Shown one piece after another: positions 47,913-56,851 of a DNA stretch of 64,000 nt. Origin of the DNA: Euonymus europaeus (Eukaryota > Streptophyta > Magnoliopsida > Celastrales > Celastraceae); contig OY756964.1 in NCBI GenBank assembly GCA_963580455.1, positions 21,178,001-21,242,000 on the forward strand, given 5' to 3'. Below the pieces are notes generated by a model that saw only the letters and a list, made by a program, of their open reading frames with translations, ran no database searches and had not been told where the DNA came from. Within the stretch, counting starts at the first letter, position 1. The number at the start of each line of letters is the position of its first letter. The translations under genes and the position numbers were made by a program.

Positions 47913-49073
47913 TGTGATTCCATTCCCCAACTCTCATTTATCTTGGCTGATATTTTGTTGCTGTTGTCAAATTGCACCTTTCTTATTCAAAGCACTTTAT
48001 GCACGTAATCTTGTAATCTTTAGATTCGAGGTTGAAGTTAATGGTTATGGTGAATTCTTTTGTCACATTGTGATTTGAGTCAACATGGTGAATTCTTTTG
48101 TTCCATAAAATGACAAATGTTGCAGATAGCCAAATAGTCATGGTTGATGGAGCAAATGCAGAATTAATGGTTGTGATATAATTTACGTTCAAGTCTCTTG
48201 TTATTTGTAACTAGGTTTGCATTTTCCTTATATTGCATATCCTTTCACACGAGAACAACACTTTAATATACAATCAGGATATGGACTTTCGTGGATAGTA
48301 GACTAAACATGAGGAAATCCCTGAATCTTTCTTTTAGTTGAAAATAATTTCTTTAAGATACCTTCCATTGTGAATCCAGTCTTCTCCAGCACCTTTTGAA
48401 TAGCCCTTGAATTTATCATAAAACCAAGGCTTAAACAATTTGTTACTATGGAATTCTAGTTGTTACTTTGTTCAAACCTCATGTCTATACTTTCTATTCT
48501 TTTTTGTCACCCTTTTGCTGTCTGTTTATGTGTTTTGCAGTTTAAAAAAAGAAAAGAAACTTTACACAAAACAAATATTGAAGAATTTGATCATGATCAT
48601 GATCAAAATAAATCAATGAAGGGATTAATGGAACCATGTCCATGAAGAGAGTGATCTTAAAGAGTCTTAATTTTTCTTGGTAGACACTGTTGTCAACGAA
48701 GAGTTAAAGAATTTACTGACAAATGAATATTTGTTATTTCAAAGACTTGTGCTCAACATATTAATGGTGGTTCTATGTTCTCAAGAAACAAGGGGGTCTT
48801 GCATAGCTTCCGCTACAAACTCCTGTAAATGCTGCGCGTTTCATTCAAAGTTGCTTTAAAAGAGGAGAGATAACTGCTTCATTTGCATGTATGGATGCTT
48901 GAAGTTGAGAGGGTTCAGGTTCTTGATTCTGCATGTATGTTTCTCTTAAACCCTAAACATGTAAAGTTGTATCTTTTACAGCTCTATTGCTTAAATTTCT
49001 CTCCTAATTCCTCTTTCATTTAATTTACACATGATTTTGCATGTGGGTGTAGGGTCAAGGCTTTGCTTCTACG
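47913..49073. other. Spacer between F-box copies A and B
   Basis: The first 250 bp correspond to the 3' UTR sequence found after every F-box copy (TCTCATTTATCTTGGCTGA, TAATCTTTAGATTCGAAG-like). A block at about 48685-48800 (GTTAAAGAATTTACTGACAAA and following) is repeated at about 55565-55680. The part from 48820 is the leader of copy B and matches the leader of copy D after 53236. No additional gene. Confidence 0.5.
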
Positions 49074-50182
49074 ATGTTTGATAAAGGATTGAAGAAGAAT
49101 CAAGGCTGGGCTGATCTTCATGTGGATGTCTTGTTGATAATTAAAGGAAAACTCGAAGTCGTTGATCAATTACGTTTCAGAGTTGTCTGCAAGAACTGGT
49201 GGTCGCTTTCCCATGTCAGGTCTGCTGATAAGTTACCATGGGTGGTACGACTTTGCTTGGTTTGGGAAAATCTCAAAGAAAGATTTATAGGTTACAACCT
49301 GTACGATCCATCAAACAATAAAGAGTATCTCTCTGGAGGCAACAAATTAAGGTGTTCTGCAGAATGTATAATTGTCTATGGCTCAAAATATAGTTGGGTA
49401 TTTCTGGCTGTCGTGCCGTCTAATAAGTTTTACTTATACCATGTTTTTACCATGAAAACCATTGATCTACCTACAATGAATGCCAATTTGTGGGGTAGCA
49501 ATGATGCTTTCTTCACCAGTCCTCCAACTTGTTCTGAATGTGTGTTTTGTGTGATCACAAATCAAGGGATTCAGGCTGATTGTAAGATTAGGCTGTATAC
49601 TTGCCGAACGGGTGATAAAACGTGGATAAAGTTTAACTTAGAGATTCCAGGAGGTAAGGGGTTGTCTGATTATGATGTGATCTACAGAAAGGGACTTATC
49701 TACTGTGTTTCTCGAAAGGGATTACTTTGAGCGTTCAACGTTGCTTCCTATGATTATCAGCAAGTTCTGATTGATACATTAGAGATTACAAGTATTGAAT
49801 CGAAAATTCAGAGCGAGGGATGGTACAAAGAAAAGATGATAGAGTCAAATGGTGAGTTTTTATTGATGTATTATTGTGAAGATCGGAAACCATGGTACAT
49901 TTTCAAGCTTGACTGGTCACTTATGGCATGGATTAAAGAAGTCACACTGGGCAATCGATCATTATTTTTGGGTGCGACTTCACTTTCGATTCCTACAGAT
50001 GGGAAAATCGGATCATTAGCAGGCCAAATATATTTTCAAGGTGATTCGAGGTATGGCTACTACGATTTTGAGAACTATGCGAGTCACCGAAGTAGCAAGT
50101 TCAAACCTCTGATATGCAAATATTACACCACTTTTCAAAGGTTTTCAGGTGATAACGAGTGTGTTTGGGTTGAACCTTATTA
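49074..50182 (+). pseudogene. F-box/DUF295 gene copy B with one premature stop
   Basis: A nearly full-length F-box/DUF295 gene: F-box at about residues 10-50 (LEVVDQLRFRVVCKNWWSL), then a continuous DUF295 region ending CVWVEPY, as in intact copy D. The only disabling change I see is TGA at 49728-49730, where the aligned codon in copies A and D is TGG (Trp). After it the frame stays open to 50182. It would give a 218-aa truncated protein or, with readthrough, about 368 aa. It is either a young pseudogene, a polymorphic allele or a sequencing error. Compared with copy D it has many conservative substitutions, so it was probably under constraint until recently. Confidence 0.8.
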
Positions 50183-50661
50183 ATTTGTGATTCCTATTCT
50201 CATTTGTCTTGGCCGATGCTTTGTTATTGTTCTCAGATTCAGCCAACTTTTGCATGTAATCTTTAGATTCGAAGTTGAAGTTAATGTTTATGGTGATTTT
50301 CGTGAACATCATATTCAACTGACTTTTGCATAAATGAGAGGGTTCCTATAGTTGGTGAAATTTTAATGGGCTGTAGATGTTTGCTTATCAAAAAAAATTC
50401 CATCTTTGATTCTAGAGTTGAGACTTTTGTTGTTGCATCTGAATGCTGTTGCCGCTTGTCTGTTGCATTCAGTCGGTTGAGTTTTGTTCATTTGTCCATC
50501 GTCCTTTAAGCCCCTGAACTACTTGCTCTACACTATGCATTGCAGGATTCCCCAGTCGCTTTTTACTCCCTTCTACTCATTCTTATTAGTTTGAAATAAA
50601 TTTCAGTATTAGTTTGGTACAGTTCTGTGATTGCTTTGTCTTAGATAACTACATATTCCTC
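50183..50661. other. 3' flank of F-box copy B
   Basis: Carries the common F-box 3' UTR motif (TCTTGGCCGATGCTTTGTT, CTTTAGATTCGAAGTTGAAG). It continues into the TAACTACATATTCCTC sequence that precedes the small-ORF copy. No gene of its own. Confidence 0.5.
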
Positions 50662-51030
50662 ATGAGAACATTAGCAAGAAGAGTCCTCAAGACAGTTACT
50701 TTGGGCAATACCATCCCCAGCTCACCTAATGGTCCTGCTGGTTCAAGAAACACCATCTGAAGGTCCGAGGGTGGAGCCAGAGCAGCAGAACAATTTGAAG
50801 GATTTAGAGTCTGTGGGTAATGGAAAGGGACCAGAAGAGGAGAGTGCACAAAAAAAGGCAATAAAGAAAACTGTTAGCAGAAATGAGAGAGACAGAGGGT
50901 GGAGGAGATTGACACAAGGAAAATCGAAAGGAAGAAATCTTAGGATCAGAATTTGGGTTCAAATGATGATGAAAAACCTTTGAGATCAATTCTTAAGATT
51001 GGTTCCCACTTCCAATTTGGATGACAATTT
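50662..51030 (+). pseudogene. Decayed copy of the small charged ORF (copy 2)
   Basis: Starts MRTLARRVLKTVTLGN, clearly homologous to the intact ORF at 45443. Compared with that copy, about 25 bp are missing after the GGTCCTGCTGGTTC segment (near 50735), which shifts the frame and brings a TGA shortly after. Downstream, RVEEIDTRK and a KPLRSILKIGS-like end are still readable in other frames, up to about 51000. It lies 480 bp after F-box copy B on the same strand. Confidence 0.75.
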
Positions 51031-51748
51031 GATTTCTTTCAACTATTAATGTTGAAATTTAAATGCCTTAATTTCCCATAATTTGTATGACTATGAAGGC
51101 ATAATTATTTAAGCTTCATACTTCATATCAAATAAAAGATAAAGATGTCATTATACTCCTGGCTTGATGTTAATTTATGTTGTATGAACACTCTATGTGA
51201 GGGTCAAAATGCCACATTTTCAAAATCAATTTACAAGTCCAACCTAGTTATGCCGATATTTTTTGTATTGGAGTTCAATCTAGGGATTGAGATAAGCTTA
51301 TTTTTGCATCTAACCAATTTCATTATTAAAGGAGGATTGACTCATTATTGCCTTTGTGTTGAATCGGCTATCTCTCTAACTCATGGCCTCTTGATGGATG
51401 TGGTTCATACGTCTCGAATCAACAATCAATTAGCAAGTAGACTCTATGACGAGATTAGCGATGAGTTCTTTGTCTCGTAGTACTCTATTAAGGAATGTTC
51501 TCTAACTCTTGCATTAATAAATTTCCCATTTCTCAAAAAAAAAAAAAAAAAAACTGTCCCAATACATAGAAACCCTCGGGGCCCATATTTTTCGAAGACG
51601 GAGATGTTTAACTAATTTGATCAAATCAAAACAAATTAGAATAGAAGAAATTAAGAAAACCATTAATGCTAAAAGACCTAAGAGGGTTCGATGCATTACT
51701 TCAATTTCTTTGAAATCATCGGGTTTAGGGTAAGCTTTTGCTTCTACA
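51031..51748. other. Spacer between the duplicated F-box blocks
   Basis: AT-rich spacer without a supportable gene. An A-rich run lies at about 51536-51553. The last 45 bp before copy C repeat the leader of copy A. Confidence 0.45.
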
Positions 51749-52171
51749 ATGTCTGATAAAAGATTGAATAAGAATCAAGAATGGGCGGATCTTCATGAGG
51801 ATATGTTGTTGTTAGTCAAAGAAAAACTTGAAGCAGTTGATCAATTACGCTTCAGAGCCGTCTGCAGGAACTGGCGGTCCCTTCCCCATGTCAGGTCTGC
51901 TGATAAGTTACCATGGATTGTACATTGTCGCTGCTTCTGGGAATCTAGCAAAGATGGATATATAGGTAGCAACCTCTACAATCTATCGAACGATAAAGAG
52001 TATCTCTCTTGTTGTGGTAACAAATTAAGGTGCTCTACAGGATATATAACTGTCTATGGCTCAAAATATGGTTGGGTATTTCTGGCTGCTGTGCCATCTC
52101 GTAAGTTTTATTTATACCATGTTTTAACCATGAAAGCCATTGATCTACCTACCGTGAATGCCAATTTATGG
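51749..52171 (+). pseudogene. F-box/DUF295 pseudogene, copy C, truncated at a SINE
   Basis: The N-terminal 140 codons are intact and very close to copy A without its frameshift (MSDKRLNKNQEWADLHEDML, F-box LEAVDQLRFRAVCRNW, then SKYGWVFLAAVP and YHVLTMKAIDLPT). At about 52172, just after NANLW, homology to the other copies stops and a tRNA-derived SINE begins. The frame runs into the SINE and ends at a TAG at 52328-52330, which would give a 193-aa chimeric protein. The rest of the DUF295 domain is absent further downstream, so insertion was accompanied or followed by deletion. Confidence 0.85.
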
Positions 52172-52372
52172 GTGATGCAGGACGGACCAACCCGAGTCCA
52201 CGGGCTTTTCGAGCTCAGAGGCTGCGACATGGCCCTAGGCCCATCCTGGACCAGATCTGCAGATCGTACACCTCAACCCACTAGGGATGTTGATGTGAGG
52301 AGTCGAACACGCGACCCTCACATCCTTTAGATGGGCGAACCCATCAACCAACTAAGCTGCAGCTACAATCTC
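52172..52372 (-). mobile_element. tRNA-derived SINE interrupting F-box copy C
   Basis: Read on the minus strand, it starts near 52370 with an A-box-like CAGCTTAGTTGG (52348-52359; consensus TRGCNNAGYNGG, one mismatch). A B-box-like TGTTCGACTCC (52299-52309; consensus GGTTCGANNCC, one mismatch) follows about 40 bases on. A GC-rich, non-tRNA body of about 120 bp extends to 52172. This is the layout of an RNA polymerase III SINE. No terminal poly-A/T tract or target-site duplication is obvious, which fits a deletion at the insertion site. I cannot name the family. Confidence 0.65.
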
Positions 52373-52558
52373 ATCAACAAACAAATGAGTCTCTATCAAA
52401 TATATAAAAAAAAATGAATCTATATCAAATAGAAACGGAGGGGTAAATTTATTATTGGGATTTAGAATAAAAGAAACCAATTAGAGTGATCTTGAAGAGT
52501 CTGTACTTTGTTCTCAAGAAAACTAAGGCGTCTAGATACATTCAAACTTTAAATGCCT

Positions 52559-53226
52559 GGGTTAATAGTACTATCGGTCACCGAAAGATAGACCATATTT
52601 CAATTTGATCATTGAAAGTTAAAAAATTGCAAGTTATAATGAAAAGTATAAATTTGTTCGACAATTATCTTCCAGACAACTTTTGTTGAAATCGGGCAGC
52701 TTGGCTACTTGCGTGGCTTTACGATGTTTAATAAAAGTCAATGTGGCTTGACGGCACAAAATAACAGTGCAAAATAAAACAAAAAGAAACAAAAAAGAAA
52801 ATTAAGAAACCATAGCATCCCCCTCCAGCGGCCTCCACCAATCTCTCTCAAGCTTAACTCACTCATTCACTCAATATATCGCAACAATAATTCTATCAAA
52901 TCCAGCACAACTATCATTGACAGGCTATGGAACTAAGCAAAGCAAGAGATAGAGAGAAGAGACACAAGTTTCACCGCGTGTGTAGACTCTGGTGCACCAT
53001 TGCCCGCAACAATTCGCTTTTAGAAAATCTGCTTCCATCACATGTCTCCTCCATTACACGTTGAAAATTATTTTTCTACGTGGCAAACGGTGAACCGCTT
53101 AAATCTGACCGAATGTGCGAATTGGACCAAATTTACACTTTCAATTATTAATTTGAAACTTTTTGATTTTCGATTAACAAATTAAAATATCGCCTATATT
53201 TCAGTGGCCGACAGTACTACCAACCC
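52559..53226. mobile_element. MITE-like TIR element upstream of F-box copy D
   Basis: A 668-bp insertion in the leader region that copies B and D share. Terminal inverted repeats of about 28 bp: the left starts GGGTTAATAGTACTATCGG and the right (inverted) GGGTTGGTAGTACTGTCGG, with five differences over the full length. An 8-bp direct repeat TAAATGCC flanks it at 52550-52557 and 53228-53235, one base from each end. The interior is non-coding. The superfamily is undecided: 8 bp would fit hAT, and 9 bp with one mutated base would fit a MULE. Confidence 0.75.
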
Positions 53227-53484
53227 GTAAATGCCCTGTCTTTCGTTCAAAGTTGCTTTAAAAGAGGAGAGAACAACTACTTTTATTTGGAGAAATGGAC
53301 GCTTGAAGTTGGGTAGAGTTCAGGTTCTTTCGTGCTGCAGGTCAGTTTTTCTTGAACCCTAAACATGTAAATCCCCAAAAGTTTGCATCTTTTAGGGTTC
53401 TATTGGTTAAATTTCTCTCCCAATTCCTCTTTCATTTACACATGATTTTGTATGTAGGTTTAGGGTTAAGGTTTTGCTTCAACA

Positions 53485-54603
53485 ATGTCTGGTAAAAGGT
53501 TGGATAAGAATCGAGAATGGGCAGATCTTCATGAAAGTCTTTTGTTGACAATTAAAGGAAAACTTGAAGCTGTTGATCAATTATGCTTCAGAGGCGTCTG
53601 CAGGAACTGGCGGGCTCTTTCACATGTCAGGCCTGCGGATAAGTTACCATGGTTAGTACTACTTAGATGGTTCTGGGAATCTCGCAAAGATAGATTTATA
53701 GGATACAACCTATACGATCCATCAAACGATAAAGAGTATCTCTATGGTAACAAATTAGAGCGCTCTGCAGAGTCCAATTATATAATTGTTCGTGGCTCAA
53801 AATATGGTTGGGTATTCGTGGCTGTTCAAGTTCAATCATCTTCTGGGCCTAATTTGAATTTTGTTTTATACCATGCATTTACCATGAAAACCATTGATCT
53901 ACCTGCGTTGAAGGTCGAGTCATATGATATCAAAGGTACTTTCTCCACCACTCCAACTAGTTCAGATTGTGTGTTTTGTGTGATGACATGTACGTTTCGG
54001 ACTTCTAATGAGATTAGGCTGTACACTTGTCGAACCGGGGATGCAAAGTGGATCAAGTTTAACTTAGAGATCCCTGGTAAGAAGTTATATTTTAGAGATG
54101 TGATCTACAGAAATGGACTTATCTACTGTTTTTTCCTGGATGGATCGGTATGGGCGTTCGATATTGCTTGCCATGATTTTCAGAAAGTTGAGATCGATAC
54201 ATCAGAGATTACAAATATTGAGTCAAAATATTTAAGGGGGGGATACAAAGAAAATATGGTAGAGTCCAATGGCGAGATTTTGTCGGTTTATTATTGTGAA
54301 AATCGGAAGCCATGGTACATTTTCAAGCTTGATTGGTCACTGATGGCATGGGTTAAGGAAGTAACACTGGGCAATCGAGCATTATTTTTGGGTAAGACAT
54401 CACTTTCAGTTCCAACAGACAGGGAAATTGAGTCATTAGCAGGCCACATCTATTTTCGTGGTAATCTGAGATACAACTACTATGATTTCAAGAACAATGC
54501 ATGCCACCAAAGTAGCAAGTTCAAACCTATGATATGCGAAGACTACTTTTTTAAAAAGTTTCGAGGTGCTGACGAGTGGGTTTTGGTTGAACCTTATTTG
54601 TGA
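53485..54603 (+). CDS. F-box/DUF295 protein (At1g57790/KIB-like), intact copy D
   Basis: Predicted substrate-binding subunit of an SCF ubiquitin ligase. Intronless, 372 aa. The F-box is at about 12-50 (WADLHESLLLTIKGKLEAVDQL then FRGVCRNW), followed by the short KLPWL link and a DUF295 domain to the C-terminus. Typical positions are SKYGWVFVAV, YHAFTMKTIDLP, DVIYRNGLIYCF, VWAFDIACHDF, WYIFKLDWSLMAWVKEVTLGNRALFLG and a terminal VLVEPYL. In Arabidopsis the related KIB F-box proteins degrade the kinase BIN2. No target can be inferred here. It is the only complete member of the local array. A 668-bp MITE-like element sits about 260 bp upstream of its ATG and may have altered its promoter. It is most similar to copy B in leader and coding sequence. 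Confidence 0.88.
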   Translation: MSGKRLDKNREWADLHESLLLTIKGKLEAVDQLCFRGVCRNWRALSHVRPADKLPWLVLLRWFWESRKDRFIGYNLYDPSNDKEYLYGNKLERSAESNYIIVRGSKYGWVFVAVQVQSSSGPNLNFVLYHAFTMKTIDLPALKVESYDIKGTFSTTPTSSDCVFCVMTCTFRTSNEIRLYTCRTGDAKWIKFNLEIPGKKLYFRDVIYRNGLIYCFFLDGSVWAFDIACHDFQKVEIDTSEITNIESKYLRGGYKENMVESNGEILSVYYCENRKPWYIFKLDWSLMAWVKEVTLGNRALFLGKTSLSVPTDREIESLAGHIYFRGNLRYNYYDFKNNACHQSSKFKPMICEDYFFKKFRGADEWVLVEPYL

Positions 54604-54929
54604 TTCGATGATTTGATCCATTGCCCAACTGCGACTCTCATTTGTCTTGGCTGATATTTTGTTGCTGTTGTCAATTTGCAGAATTCAGTTTCAACTTTAG
54701 CATGTAACGTTGTAATCTTTAGATTTGAAGTTAATGGTTATGGTGATGTGAAGTTATTTGTCAAACTGTGATTTCTTTGTTTTGATAACTACATATTTTC
54801 GAAGTTGAAACTGAATATGGCATGTTGATTCCAGTTTGGTAATTGCTCTGGCAGAGCAATGTATCTGCTTGAGTTTGAAAGCTGCTGAGTTTGTCCAGCA
54901 ATTGTGCTCAAAGATTTCTTAATTAGAGA
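54604..54929. other. 3' flank of F-box copy D
   Basis: Carries the shared F-box 3' UTR sequence (TCTCATTTGTCTTGGCTGA near 54638) and the GATTTCTTTGTTTT and ACTACATATTTTC segments that also precede small-ORF copies. No separate gene. Confidence 0.5.
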
Positions 54930-55243
54930 ATTCCAACCAGACAAGCATTCAAGACAGTAGTGACTCTTGGCAATCCCAACTCACGTAATTGCCCTGTTGC
55001 CTATGACCAAATGGTGCAATTTGTGTTGAGGTCTAATGTTGGGCTTAGTGTTGAGAGTCTGTTGGCTTTATTTTCTATTAACATGGAAAAATTTGATGCA
55101 TGGTTATGTCGATCATGGAGAGGGATCAGTAGAAGAGAGGCCAAAAACAAAAGGTTACAAAGAAAACTGTTCATAACTGAGAGGGTAGAGCAGATTGACA
55201 CAAGAAAGAAGAAAATCGAAAGGAATGAATTTAAATTTTGCTG
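54930..55243 (+). pseudogene. Decayed copy of the small charged ORF (copy 3)
   Basis: Fragments homologous to the intact ORF at 45443: ACAAGCATTCAAGACAGTAG gives AFKTV and, after a one-base shift, VTLGNPNS. Near 55170-55220 ERVEQIDTRKKKIERN matches ERVEEIDTRKKEIKRK. The start region is lost and the middle has been replaced or is highly diverged. It occupies the same place behind F-box copy D as copy 2 does behind copy B. Confidence 0.65.
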
Positions 55244-55559
55244 ATCAGTTCAATTGTTGATAAACCAAAAATCTTTGAGTTCAATTCTCAAAAGTTGGTT
55301 CCACTTTTAGATGAAAAATTGCTTATCTTTTTACTATTTATAAATTTAAAAAAAATAAAAGAAGAGAAATATGCCATCAAAGTTACTTTGTGTGTGTACA
55401 TGTCAGTGGGGATCAAATTCAACTCTTCAGAGAAAATGTTTCACTTTCAATTGGCATTTAGATTTTTGGCTGAGAATCAGTATCATACTTCAACTGAAGA
55501 GTTGAAGAGTCTCCTTTTTTCTTTGCAATCTGCAGTACAAGTTTGTTCATATGATCAAC

Positions 55560-55720
55560 TGAAGCGTTAAAGAATTTGCTGACAAAGGAATTTTGGTTAT
55601 TCCCAAGAGTTGTGACCACATATTGATGGTGGTGCAACGTTCTCAAGAAAAACAGGGTGTCTAGCATAAATGATGCTTATTTGTATTTTGGATTTGGGTT
55701 GAACCTTATTTGTGATTCTG
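55560..55720 (+). pseudogene. Remnant of a further F-box unit (only the last codons)
   Basis: Bases 55565-55680 repeat the spacer found before copy B (GTTAAAGAATTTGCTGACAAA, CATATTGATGGTGGT). They are joined at about 55690 to GATTTGGGTTGAACCTTATTTGTGATTC, split over the Val-Glu-Pro-Tyr-Leu-stop end of an F-box gene and the first bases of its 3' UTR. The coding region between is missing. This is direct evidence for a fifth F-box copy lost by internal deletion. Confidence 0.6.
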
Positions 55721-55951
55721 TAAAAAGTCCCACATTGAAAGATGTGGGACATTTCAAGCACTTAAAAAGTGCTAGTCCATCTCTCATTATCAACAAGTCA
55801 TTTTTCCTTGTGTAGTGAGTTGGACCTAATCCATTTGCTACACTTGAGAATGAACAAAGTCATGCGGGCCCGTGGACAACTTAAAGCGGACAATATTATT
55901 GGTGTATGAGAATGAACAAAGTCATGCGGGCCCGTGGACAACTTAAAGCGG
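55721..55951. repeat. Repeat-derived segment with a 62-bp tandem duplication
   Basis: Bases 55846-55907 and 55908-55969 are the same 62-bp unit (GAGAATGAACAAAGTCATGC to the GGACAATATTATTGGTGT part), second copy extending into the next repeat. The unit is preceded by AAAAAGTCCCACATTGAAAG and an inverted GATGTGGGACATTTC, a type of sequence common in plant retroelement LTRs. It was inserted into the 3' flank of the deleted F-box copy. Confidence 0.75.
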
Positions 55952-56490
55952 ACAATATTATTGGTGTATGGTTGTGTGTAAATTACAACATGGTGTTTAA
56001 GGCAGGTTGCTATATCCAATAAAAAGTCCCACATCGAAATTGTCCAGTAATAAATGCTATATTGTTGGTGTGGGGGTGGAAATTACAATAGATTTCGTTC
56101 CCTGTTTCTCATTTGTCTTGGCTGATGCTTTGTTGTCAAATTCCGGTTTTCAGATTCAATAAACTTTTGCATGTAATGTTGAAATCTTTAGATTGGAAGT
56201 TGAAGTTAATGGCTATGGTGACAATATTATTGGTGTATGGTTGTGTGTAAATTACAACATGGTGTTTAAGGCAGGTTGCTATATCCAATAAAAAGTCCCA
56301 CATCGAAATTGTCCAGTAATAAATGCTATATTGTTGGTGTGGGGGTGGAAATTACAATAGATTTCGTTCCCTGTTTCTCATTTGTCTTGGCTGATGCTTT
56401 GTTGTCAAATTCCGGTTTTCAGATTCAATAAACTTTTGCATGTAATGTTGAAATCTTTAGATTGGAAGTTGAAGTTAATGGCTATGGTGA
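55952..56490 (+). repeat. 269-bp tandem duplication containing F-box 3' UTR sequence
   Basis: Two copies, 55952-56220 and 56221-56489, are identical by eye. Each holds the AAGTCCCACATCGAAATTG segment (at about 56025 and 56294) followed by the F-box 3' UTR motif TCTCATTTGTCTTGGCTGAT and TTTAGATTGGAAGTTGAAG. Near-identity indicates a recent event or an assembly duplication. Confidence 0.9.
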
Positions 56491-56851
56491 TTTGAGCCAA
56501 CATGGCGAATTATTTTGTCAGATTTTGATTTCTTTGTTTTAGATAAATACATATTTTGAAAGTTGAATATGGCATGTTGATTCCAGTTTGTTATTGCTCT
56601 GCGGATGCAATATACTGTAACTGGATGAGGTCGAAAGGTGCCGAGTGCCGAGTTTGTTCAGCAAATGTTGCAGATAGTTGTGGATGATGAGCAAATGCAG
56701 ATGAGACTGAGTAACAAAAATAAAAACCAAATGATTAGAAATACAAGTCATATTCACAACAGGACGTTTTAGCAGTTTGTTATGCAATCTATGTCGCGGT
56801 CAAGCAGTCGATCCCTGCCTGGATGGAAAGAATTAATGCCATTGTCAATAC
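56491..56851. other. End of the F-box array and 3' flank of the DUF1068 gene
   Basis: To about 56620 the sequence still matches F-box 3' flanks (GGCATGTTGATTCCAGTTTG, as at 54818-54837). After that it becomes the 3' UTR region of the minus-strand DUF1068 gene. No gene of its own. Confidence 0.5.

Noticed and set aside
52299..52359. A functional tRNA gene
   Set aside because: A and B boxes are present, but no acceptor stem or cloverleaf can be folded and a 120-bp non-tRNA body follows; a SINE explains it better.
56020..56310. U-snRNA gene
   Set aside because: The USE motif is present, but no snRNA sequence, Sm site or correctly spaced TATA box follows.
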